Positions 43,068-49,748 of a DNA stretch of 64,000 nt are shown here, piece after piece. The DNA comes from [Bacteroides] pectinophilus (lineage in GTDB: Bacteria > Bacillota > Clostridia > Lachnospirales > Lachnospiraceae). The DNA lies in contig CP102260.1 in the NCBI GenBank assembly GCA_025146925.1, positions 2,159,389 to 2,223,388 of the forward strand. Reading direction: 5' to 3'. Position numbers and translations under genes: made by a program. How positions within the stretch are numbered: position 1 is the first letter of the stretch; every line of letters starts with the position of its first letter. Under the pieces are notes generated by a model. The model saw only the letters and a list, made by a program, of their open reading frames with translations. It had not been told where the DNA came from and did no database searches.

Positions 43068-44508
43068 CTATATCACGTCCTTTCTCTACCTGCTGTTCCA
43101 GTTCAGCAATTCGGTGTTCTGTTTCAGTAATAAACTGTTTTCGCTGTTCAGCTTCTGTGCCAATATCTGCCATTGCTGATTTTCGTTTTCCAAAAGTTCT
43201 ATCTTCGTTTTCTGTTCTTCCATCTTGGAAAGTAGTTCCTCGGTATTTGGCAAAATGTTGAGCAGCTCGGATAACTCGCTGTTTAATTTTTGCAATTTCT
43301 GATTCTGTTCCTGCATAAGAGAGAGTTGGGTGTCCCGGTTCTGCATTTCCAGAAGCATTTCTGCCATTAAGGTCTGCTGTTCTTCGATTTGCCCAATCAT
43401 GGACTCCATTAAGGGTATAATTTCCCGGCTTTCTTCTAATGTCATTTAATCGCTCCTTCCATAATGATAATGCACCTGATACTTTCCCAAAGGTGTCCAG
43501 TATCTTTTGCAATAACGTGTTTTGTTGTTTTATGATTTGATTTTCCGCTACTTTCCACGAACCTTTTATTTCCTGCCCGGCAAGAAACTTTTGTTCAATC
43601 TTTCTTGCGTCAGCACCTTCATGGATGGTAGGAATCTGGAGTTTTCCCTGCTTTTCGTAAGAACGGTGATCGACCTGATTATGCAAAGGCAGATGTTCAT
43701 TACACACCTTTGCCCACTCGCTCCGCCACAGTTCACAGTTTTTTGGATTGTTCCATCCCGTAGCATCGGTCAGTACCCGTTTCCATTGCAGGCGGTTTCT
43801 TGCACCAATCTTCTGGATTCCGTTTTCATCTAATACAGGGATACGGATTCCATGACGGTCAGGGTTTTTCTTATCCTGCCACCAGTTCGGATGGGATTCA
43901 TCAATCACGATATTTCCGCTTTTATCTCTGACAAAATCCCAATCTTTGACTTCTTTCTTCCCCCAAGAATGATCCGGGTTAAAAGGGCGCATTGTCAGAA
44001 GCAGATGGACATGAGGATTGCCATCCCCTTTGTCGTGGATACTCCAATCAGCACACATTCCCTTATCCACAAATGTTTTTTTGATATAGTCGGCTGTATA
44101 TTGAATCTGTTCCTGTCTGCTCCATTCTTTGGGGAGGGCAAATTCAAATGACCTGCCAAGTTGGGCATCTGCACTTTTTTCAATCTTCAATACCTCATTC
44201 CATAACCGTTGTTTCTGAAATGTGATTTTAAATTTTTCTAAAGCAGCTTCTTTATCTTCTGACCTTTTGTATCGGACAGATTTTTGAAAGCGTTTTATAT
44301 TTTCTTCTGGTACTATCTGCCATTCAGGAGGTGCGTTTTCGCACATCATCAGACTGGTGTAGACCACTTCTTTTTTAGAAGTGTAATAACTGATTCGCCC
44401 GGTTTCCTCGTTTTTCATCACATCCCCATTGAGATATGCGGAAGCGGAGATAACAGATTTCCCTTTACTTCGTCCGACTATTTTGATTGTGTAATGAAAA
44501 ATCGCCAT
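42787..44508 (-). CDS. MobA/MobL family relaxase (MOBQ type)
   Basis: 573 residues from MAIFHYTIKIVGRSKG, which follows AAAGGGGG; the earlier frame start is rejected. It nicks oriT and pilots single-stranded DNA. The N-terminal relaxase domain shows the opening IFHYTIKIVGRSKGKSVISA, the catalytic-site region and the metal-binding HxH in GDGNPHVHLLLTMRPF. The C-terminal 220 residues are charged, helical and rich in Arg/Glu, and are encoded by DNA that also carries two genes in another frame. oriT lies about 250 bases upstream. Confidence 0.92.
   Translation of the reverse strand: MAIFHYTIKIVGRSKGKSVISASAYLNGDVMKNEETGRISYYTSKKEVVYTSLMMCENAPPEWQIVPEENIKRFQKSVRYKRSEDKEAALEKFKITFQKQRLWNEVLKIEKSADAQLGRSFEFALPKEWSRQEQIQYTADYIKKTFVDKGMCADWSIHDKGDGNPHVHLLLTMRPFNPDHSWGKKEVKDWDFVRDKSGNIVIDESHPNWWQDKKNPDRHGIRIPVLDENGIQKIGARNRLQWKRVLTDATGWNNPKNCELWRSEWAKVCNEHLPLHNQVDHRSYEKQGKLQIPTIHEGADARKIEQKFLAGQEIKGSWKVAENQIIKQQNTLLQKILDTFGKVSGALSLWKERLNDIRRKPGNYTLNGVHDWANRRTADLNGRNASGNAEPGHPTLSYAGTESEIAKIKQRVIRAAQHFAKYRGTTFQDGRTENEDRTFGKRKSAMADIGTEAEQRKQFITETEHRIAELEQQVEKGRDIDERIQRIKERRTVGRTSALDRGDTRRVGTERPAYRGTEDAAQRISDLEREIKQREQSREYSSIKERLEAGRQSIAEREREAAKRKRHDRGMSR
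43086..43445 (-). CDS. Coiled-coil protein nested inside the relaxase gene
   Basis: 119 residues entirely within the relaxase coding region but in a different frame. It has its own excellent site (GGAAGGAGCG, about seven bases before ATG) and a coherent heptad-rich sequence (MLLEMQNRDTQLSLMQEQNQ, LLSKMEEQKTKIELLENENQ). It is in the same frame as the DUF6040 gene that starts 19 bases after its stop. Length and composition argue that it is translated. Role unknown; perhaps a relaxase accessory. Confidence 0.65.
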   Translation of the reverse strand: MTLEESREIIPLMESMIGQIEEQQTLMAEMLLEMQNRDTQLSLMQEQNQKLQKLNSELSELLNILPNTEELLSKMEEQKTKIELLENENQQWQILAQKLNSENSLLLKQNTELLNWNSR

Positions 44509-44836
44509 GTCTGGATTCCCCCTTTCTGCACATCCGGCATAGATTTCCGGCAACATTGCTTTCAGTTTTAGAAAAAGCAGTATTGCCGGAACGCCCTCTG
44601 CGTAAGAGTGCCCTGCGCATAGCAGCCTGCATGGAATGCGCCCCTCTGGCGAAGAGTGCCTCCTGCGGCATGAGCAGGTCTGGCTGAAAGCCCCGCCGAC
44701 GGAACGAGCCCGGCAAGCGTGAGCGAAGACCGGTTGCCACTTGTGGCAAACTTATTGGGACGACCTCTGGTTGTCCATAAGTGCGCCCTTCATGAAAAAG
44801 CAATGAAGGGAATGAAAAACTCATCCCCCCCCGCCA
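44509..44836. other. oriT-containing intergenic region of the mobilizable element
   Basis: A 328-base gene-free gap between DUF3847 and the relaxase. At 44758-44776 there is an inverted repeat (arms GGACGACC and GGTTGTCC, one G-T pair), immediately followed by ATAAGTGCGCCCTT (44777-44790), the nick-region consensus of MOBQ plasmids such as RSF1010 (TAAGTGCGCCCT). A second inverted repeat TTGCCAC/GTGGCAA lies just before it. The remaining, GC-rich part has no convincing gene. Confidence 0.8.
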
Positions 44837-45151
44837 TTACACTTCCTCCATATCGGTATGTGTTTCTTTCTGCATTGCCTTTGAAAAAAATTTCCCATTG
44901 GCTTCCTGCTTTTTCAGAAAACCAATCAGCTTTGGGATGTCCTCTTCCTCGATAGGCGCACCGAGAACGGATTCCACCGCACCGCCAACCTGACAGAGCC
45001 TATGGGTTCGTTTTTTACTTTCTTCGGCTTTCTTTCGTTTCAGAAGTTCTTTCTTCTGTGCTGCATATCGTTTTGCTTTTTCAAGGCTTTCCTGTTCCTT
45101 CTTTTCCATTTCAAGCATTCGTTCTTCATAACTTTTTGTTGATTTTGCCAT
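44837..45151 (-). CDS. DUF3847 domain protein
   Basis: 104 residues, highly charged N-terminal helix (YEERMLEMEKKEQESLEKAK) then KKRTHRLCQVGGAVESVLGA, the characteristic DUF3847 stretch. Found just upstream of relaxase genes on Firmicutes mobilizable elements; a relaxosome accessory role is inferred. GAAAGGGG site upstream. Confidence 0.85.
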   Translation of the reverse strand: MAKSTKSYEERMLEMEKKEQESLEKAKRYAAQKKELLKRKKAEESKKRTHRLCQVGGAVESVLGAPIEEEDIPKLIGFLKKQEANGKFFSKAMQKETHTDMEEV

Positions 45152-45291
45152 GATTACATTCCCCTTTCTTTTACAAACATAAGTTCTCGGTTGCGTATCA
45201 GAAGAAGCACATGGTATAATCTTCTTGCGTGTAGGTATATCATGGCTTCGGTCTGATAGAACCTTTGGCGGTTTCTTTGGAAGCCGCCTTT

Positions 45292-45522
45292 TTAATTTGC
45301 CGCAGTTCTTGTTACGGCTTTTACATTTCCTCTATCCCTCAAATCACGACCTTCATTCGCTTCCATAAACATTTCCAGAATATCGGTTTTAATCAGGACT
45401 TTGCGACCAACCTTTAATACTGGAAGTTTCTTCCATTCTACAAGCTGTCTTAAGGTGTTTCTGCCGATTCCCGTATAGTCAGCAGCTTCTTCGATGGATA
45501 ATGCAATTTTTCTTTGCGTCAT
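45292..45522 (-). CDS. Excisionase-family helix-turn-helix protein
   Basis: 76 residues; winged-helix MerR/excisionase type: LSIEEAADYTGIGRNTLRQL then WKKLPVLKVGRKVLIKTDIL. Promotes excision with the integrase and may bias integrase directionality. AAGGAGGT upstream. Transcribed leftward from a promoter at 45568-45596 together with the mobilization genes. Confidence 0.88.
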   Translation of the reverse strand: MTQRKIALSIEEAADYTGIGRNTLRQLVEWKKLPVLKVGRKVLIKTDILEMFMEANEGRDLRDRGNVKAVTRTAAN

Positions 45523-45540
45523 ATAATCACCTCCTTATAA

Positions 45541-45663
45541 ATTGCATTATGCAATTCTTGTGATGTAAGTATATCCTTTTCATATCTTTTTGTCAAGCGT
45601 TACGAAATATTAAAAATAATTTTTAAGTTGCATATTGCAATTACAGAAAAACAATGCTATAAT
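45541..45663. promoter_or_regulatory. Divergent promoters and paired operators of the element's genetic switch
   Basis: Leftward promoter (minus strand): TTGACA at 45596-45591, 17-base spacer, TATACT at 45573-45568, toward xis and mob. Rightward promoter: TTGCAA at 45635-45640, 17-base spacer, TATAAT at 45658-45663, toward the repressor. Two related palindromes, ATTGCATtATGCAAT (45541-45555) and TTGCATATTGCAA (45628-45640), lie in the leftward leader and over the rightward -35, consistent with operators for the CI-like protein. Confidence 0.75.
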
Positions 45664-45693
45664 TCATACATACCGAAAAAGGAGGCAGTCAGC

Positions 45694-46323
45694 ATGAAAG
45701 ATAAAGAACTACGCAAGCTGATAGGCAGCAGAGTAAAACAGCGCCGTCTGGAATTGAATCTGACACAGCCTTATGTCGCAGAAAAGATGGGTGTTACCGC
45801 TTCTACAATCCTGCGTTATGAGAATGGTTCGATTGACAATACGAAAAAAATGGTGCTGGAAGGTCTTTCGGAAGCACTCCATGTATCTGTGGAATGGCTC
45901 AAAGGGGAAACAGATGAATATGAAACCGACATTACGGATAAGAGAGAGTTACAGATTCGTGATGCGATGGGAGATATTCTGGAACAGTTACCGCTTGCCC
46001 TTACCAAAGAAGAAGATGCTTTTTCAAAAGATTTATTACTGCTGATGTTAAAACAATATGGTCTGTTTTTGGATTCCTTCCAGTTCGCCTGCAAAAACTT
46101 CAAGGGGAATGCTGGTCAGACGGATATTGCCAAAACAATAGGGTTTGAATCGAATGATGAATATAATGAGATTATGTTCTTAAGGGAAATCACTCACACC
46201 ATCAATGCTTTTAATGAGATGGCAGACGTTGTAAGGCTCTATTCCAAGAAACCAAAAACAGCAGAACAAAGGCTTGCAAATCTTTTATCAGAAGTCTTAT
46301 ACGAAGATTCCGAATCGGTATAG
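45694..46323 (+). CDS. CI-like helix-turn-helix transcriptional regulator
   Basis: 209 residues from MKDKELRKLIGSRV, preceded by AAAGGAGGC. The N-terminal HTH_3 domain (RVKQRRLELNLTQPYVAEKM, GVTASTILRYENGSIDN) is followed by a helical region (about 75-209) without peptidase motifs, so not a LexA-type autocleaving repressor. It probably represses the divergent xis/mob promoter and its own promoter. Confidence 0.88.
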   Translation: MKDKELRKLIGSRVKQRRLELNLTQPYVAEKMGVTASTILRYENGSIDNTKKMVLEGLSEALHVSVEWLKGETDEYETDITDKRELQIRDAMGDILEQLPLALTKEEDAFSKDLLLLMLKQYGLFLDSFQFACKNFKGNAGQTDIAKTIGFESNDEYNEIMFLREITHTINAFNEMADVVRLYSKKPKTAEQRLANLLSEVLYEDSESV

Positions 46324-46409
46324 TAAGACAACCGGAGTTATGATATACTTACACGCACGAAGCATTTCATCAGTTCCGATTGTCTAATATCGAAAGGAGA
46401 CATACGATT

Positions 46410-47705
46410 ATGGCAAAAGGATCTGTAAGAAAAAAAGGAAAGAAATGGTACTACCGCTTCTATGTAGAGGACGCAAGCGGCAATCTTGTTCAGAAAGAAT
46501 GCGTTGGAACAGAAAGCAAAAGTGAAACTGAAAAGCTGCTCCGTCAGGCAATGGATGATTATGAGAAAAAGAAATTTGTTGCCAAAGCGGAAAATCTCAC
46601 AGTCGGACAGCTTTTGGATGTGTGGGCAGAGGAGGAATTAAAAACAGGTACGCTCAGCAATGGTACGGTGGAGAATTACCTCGGAACAATCCGAAATATC
46701 AAGAAACACCCATTGGCAGAACGGAAACTGAAAAATGTAACCTCTGAACATTTGCAATCCTTCTTCGATTTGCTTTCCTTCGGGGGAGTTCATCCCGACG
46801 GAAAAGAGAGAAAGGGTTACAGCAAAGATTATATCCATTCTTTTTCCGCAGTCATGCAGCAGTCCTTCCGTTTTGCAGTATTTCCAAAGCAGTATATTAC
46901 GTTCAATCCCATGCAGTATATTAAACTGCGGTATCAGACGGATGAAGTGGATTTGTTTTCCGATGAGGATATGGACGGAAATGTCCAACCAATTTCACGA
47001 GAAGATTATGAAAGATTGCTTGCTTATCTGCAAAAAAAGAACCCAGCCGCAATACTTCCAATCCAGATAGCCTATTATGCCGGGCTTCGTATTGGAGAAG
47101 CCTGCGGTTTGGCATGGCAGGACGTAAATCTGGAAGAACAATGCCTTACCATAAGACGCAGCATCCGATATGATGGCTCAAAGCGCAAATATATCATCGG
47201 ACCAACCAAGCGGAAAAAAGTAAGGGTTGTTGATTTTGGAGATACACTGGTAGAGATTTTCCGTAATGCCCGGAAAGAGCAGTTAAAAAATCGAATGCAG
47301 TACGGAGAACTTTATCACACGAACTACTACAAAGAGGTCAAAGAGAAAAACAGAGTGTACTACGAATATTATTGTTTAGACAGAACAGAGGAAGTCCCGA
47401 CAGATTATAAAGAAATTTCTTTCGTCTGTTTAAGACCGGATGGTTGTTTGGAACTTCCAACTACTTTGGGGACTGTTTGCAGAAAGGTGGCAAAAACATT
47501 AGAGGGATTTGAAGGCTTTCATTTCCACCAGTTACGTCACACCTATACAAGCAACCTTTTAGCAAATGGAGCTGCCCCAAAAGATGTGCAGGAATTGTTG
47601 GGACACTCAGATGTCAGTACCACAATGAACGTCTATGCTCACTCCACAAGAGATGCGAAACGAAAATCAGTTCGGCTTCTTGATAAAGTGGTGGGCAATG
47701 ACTAA
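46410..47705 (+). CDS. Tyrosine recombinase (integrase) of the mobilizable element
   Basis: 431 residues from MAKGSVRKKGKKWYYRFYVE, preceded by GAAAGGAGA. Order: N-terminal arm-binding domain, SAM-like core-binding domain (LTVGQLLDVWAEEELKTGTL), C-terminal catalytic domain with Arg in YYAGLRIGEACGL, HQLRHTYTSN, GHSDVSTTMNVYAHST (tyrosine). All catalytic residues are present. Lies at the right end of the element, as usual for Tn916/IME-type integrases. Confidence 0.95.
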   Translation: MAKGSVRKKGKKWYYRFYVEDASGNLVQKECVGTESKSETEKLLRQAMDDYEKKKFVAKAENLTVGQLLDVWAEEELKTGTLSNGTVENYLGTIRNIKKHPLAERKLKNVTSEHLQSFFDLLSFGGVHPDGKERKGYSKDYIHSFSAVMQQSFRFAVFPKQYITFNPMQYIKLRYQTDEVDLFSDEDMDGNVQPISREDYERLLAYLQKKNPAAILPIQIAYYAGLRIGEACGLAWQDVNLEEQCLTIRRSIRYDGSKRKYIIGPTKRKKVRVVDFGDTLVEIFRNARKEQLKNRMQYGELYHTNYYKEVKEKNRVYYEYYCLDRTEEVPTDYKEISFVCLRPDGCLELPTTLGTVCRKVAKTLEGFEGFHFHQLRHTYTSNLLANGAAPKDVQELLGHSDVSTTMNVYAHSTRDAKRKSVRLLDKVVGND

Positions 47706-47708
47706 AAA

Positions 47709-47759
47709 ATTTCCCTTATTTCCCTTGTGATTATCTCATAAGGGCAAAAATAAGGGAAA
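47709..47759. repeat. Right terminal inverted repeat of the element
   Basis: Five bases after the integrase stop: outer arms TTTCCCTTATTT and AAATAAGGGAAA, inner arms CCCTT and AAGGG, containing TTTCCCTTGTG (47719-47729), which also occurs at the left end. May function as arm sites, attR and/or integrase terminator. Confidence 0.65.
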
Positions 47760-47880
47760 CTACATATCATTTCACTAATGGACAGGCGGGAAAGCCTATA
47801 AAATGGGGAAAGTTAGAGGAATAATTATATAAATCCCAGTTTATATAGCTGAAAAATCTGGATTTGTGAGGAAAAGATGA

Positions 47881-48531
47881 ATGGAACAAAAGAGTAAAAA
47901 TGGGGTTTCAATCATAGGTGGTGCAGATGGTCCTACAAGCGTTTTTATAGCTGGACATTCAAAAAAACACCCATTAAAGCTTAGGATTAAAAATAGCATA
48001 TATAGATATAAGAGAAAAAAAGTAGAGAAGACAATAGTGGCAAATCCGCATTCACTTTCTGAAACAGTGCGGTATGCAAAAGAAAAATACGGATTGACAG
48101 AAACTGCTTCAGTCGATAGAGAATATATTGAACAAATAAAATGCCTAAAAGAAAGTTTGATTTTGCAACATGAACCAGAACTTTTGGGAGAAATGAAGGA
48201 TATTCCATTACCAGATTATTTTAATGAAGCATCTGTTAAAGAGTATTTGAGTAAAATAAAGACTCGGAGTGAAATGATTGCTGAAATGCCCGATAGTGTA
48301 ATTCCTATGGATTTTCATTTGTATAAAATAGAAATTAATGATAATTTTCTTACAATGGAAATAGATTATACTTGGAATATATTTGGAATGTCTTATTCAG
48401 GAAATAAAGCGGTAATGAAAAAGTTTAAGAAAATAGCCAGAGATTTATACGGTTATTATGGTGTTACCGAGGAAGATATTGTAAATAAGACAGAAAGATA
48501 TTCGTCACTGGTAACGAGCTTGAGTTCATAA
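47881..48531 (+). CDS. Hypothetical protein with OadB-like N-terminal motif
   Basis: 216 residues. The N-terminus contains GVSIIGGADGPTSVFIAG (about 8-25), nearly identical to the sodium-site motif GGADGPTSIF of the beta subunit of sodium-pumping decarboxylases, but the rest has no multi-helix membrane region. A basic linker (YRYKRKKVEK) and a soluble alpha/beta part (DFHLYKIEINDNFLTMEIDY) follow. GAGG site upstream. AT-rich cargo gene just outside the mobilizable element; function unknown. Confidence 0.7.
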   Translation: MEQKSKNGVSIIGGADGPTSVFIAGHSKKHPLKLRIKNSIYRYKRKKVEKTIVANPHSLSETVRYAKEKYGLTETASVDREYIEQIKCLKESLILQHEPELLGEMKDIPLPDYFNEASVKEYLSKIKTRSEMIAEMPDSVIPMDFHLYKIEINDNFLTMEIDYTWNIFGMSYSGNKAVMKKFKKIARDLYGYYGVTEEDIVNKTERYSSLVTSLSS

Positions 48532-48578
48532 CTTAAAGTTTAATGAGCTGGAAAATCGGAAGTTTGTGAGGTGTTGGC

Positions 48579-48980
48579 ATGAGTGAATTTATGATATTAG
48601 CGATTGTATTTATTTCAATGTTGGTTTTGTTTTATTTTTTATGGGTCAACGGATATATGATTTTGAACGCAAAACGAGCCTTATTATTTGTTGGTTCTCT
48701 CAGAGGGAAAAATAAATGCGAAGTTTCTTTTTCATCTTGTAGCGGATATGTAAAAAAGGTAATAAAATTTAACGAAAGTCGTGAATATACTTTTAAGTTG
48801 GATGGCGATGTCTCAAAAGGAAGTATCCATGTTATTGTAGAAAATAAAAATAAAGAGACCATATTAGATTTGACACCAGAGATAAAAACCGGTATGTTGA
48901 CTGTCGATGAAAAATGTAGATATTATCTAATGCTTAAATTTGAAAAAGCAGATGGCAAGATTAAGTTACAATGGGATTAG
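48579..48980 (+). CDS. Hypothetical single-pass membrane protein, 133 aa
   Basis: One N-terminal helix (MILAIVFISMLVLFYFLWVN, about 5-24) then a strand-rich domain (SREYTFKLDGDVSKGSIHVI, EKCRYYLMLKFEKADGKIKL). GTGAGG site upstream. Unrecognised; member of the cargo gene run. Confidence 0.65.
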   Translation: MSEFMILAIVFISMLVLFYFLWVNGYMILNAKRALLFVGSLRGKNKCEVSFSSCSGYVKKVIKFNESREYTFKLDGDVSKGSIHVIVENKNKETILDLTPEIKTGMLTVDEKCRYYLMLKFEKADGKIKLQWD

Positions 48981-49043
48981 TGGGTATATAGTTTATAAAA
49001 TCATCACTTTTCAAATCGAAATTGACAAAGGAGTTGAGCTGAT

Positions 49044-49451
49044 ATGAAAAAGAAAATCATCATATTACTGTCTGTTGTGATAATTCTTTTGATGGGCATT
49101 GTTGTATGGTTTAATATTCCACTCGACTTGATGGACTTAGACCCTAATGAGGTCATAGAAATAGTTGTTTTCAATGGCAATAGCGGAAACGCAACACATA
49201 TTACCTACAAAGAGCAGATTCAGCATATTGTCGAAAATTTGAATGGCGTCGAAGTAAAGCGGTCAAAGCCATCTTTGGGATATATGGGATATAGTTTCAA
49301 AGTTACTATTTATTTGTCTGATGGCAACGAGGCAGGCGATTGGAATAATTTTATTATCAATTCAGATGATACAATTAGAAAAGATCCATTTTTCTATTCT
49401 GTTACAAAGGGAAATATTGATTACAGCTATATTGAAGGTATCGTAGAATAA
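49044..49451 (+). CDS. Hypothetical signal-anchored protein, 135 aa
   Basis: N-terminal hydrophobic segment (KKIIILLSVVIILLMGIVVW) then a soluble domain (EVIEIVVFNGNSGNATHITY, FIINSDDTIRKDPFFYS). The outer domain pattern resembles DUF5301-type proteins of Firmicutes, a tentative recollection. AAAGGAG upstream. Function unknown. Confidence 0.68.
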   Translation: MKKKIIILLSVVIILLMGIVVWFNIPLDLMDLDPNEVIEIVVFNGNSGNATHITYKEQIQHIVENLNGVEVKRSKPSLGYMGYSFKVTIYLSDGNEAGDWNNFIINSDDTIRKDPFFYSVTKGNIDYSYIEGIVE

Positions 49452-49490
49452 CAAAAATCCCAGTTTGCAAGAGAAAGGTATGGTGAGCGA

Positions 49491-49700
49491 ATGAGAATAT
49501 TATACGAACTTTTATGGTTATGGGAGACGCTGGTTATTGCGCTTGCGGCTGCGGCTGTTTGCGTGGTTTGCGCCATGCTAATCTGCAAGGCAGTAAAGAA
49601 GAACCTCAGCAAAAAAACGGCGGCAGTTATCGGCGCAGCAGCGTTTGCGGGCGCTGTTTTGGCAGTCATTGTGATTGCCCGGACTCCGATGCCGCTTTGA
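49491..49700 (+). CDS. Small two-helix membrane protein, 69 aa
   Basis: Two hydrophobic helices (about 6-30, WETLVIALAAAAVCVVCAML; about 40-64, AAVIGAAAFAGAVLAVIVIA) joined by a basic loop (KAVKKNLSKK). AGAAAGG upstream. Its codons are much more GC-rich than those of the neighbouring cargo genes. Function unknown. Confidence 0.6.
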   Translation: MRILYELLWLWETLVIALAAAAVCVVCAMLICKAVKKNLSKKTAAVIGAAAFAGAVLAVIVIARTPMPL

Positions 49701-49748
49701 TTAAACGGGATGAGCCGCTTCAAATGCCGTTGTCCTCGAGACCGTTTC

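Larger units (their letters stand above)
38070..47760. mobile_element. Integrative mobilizable element carrying a lactococcin-972-type bacteriocin cassette
   Basis: About 9.7 kb, bounded by related inverted-repeat structures (38071-38146 and 47709-47759) sharing the direct repeat TTTCCCTTGTG. Content from right to left: tyrosine integrase, CI-like repressor, excisionase, DUF3847, oriT, MobA/MobL relaxase with overlapping genes, DUF6040, bacteriocin cassette, DUF6061. There is no type IV secretion system, so transfer would need a helper. Exact ends were not determined; the terminal motifs may be integrase arm sites slightly inside the true att cores. Confidence 0.75.

Noticed and set aside
44465-44824. 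119-residue minus-strand frame across the oriT region
   Set aside because: Lies over the oriT hairpins and relaxase start, with no coherent protein pattern.
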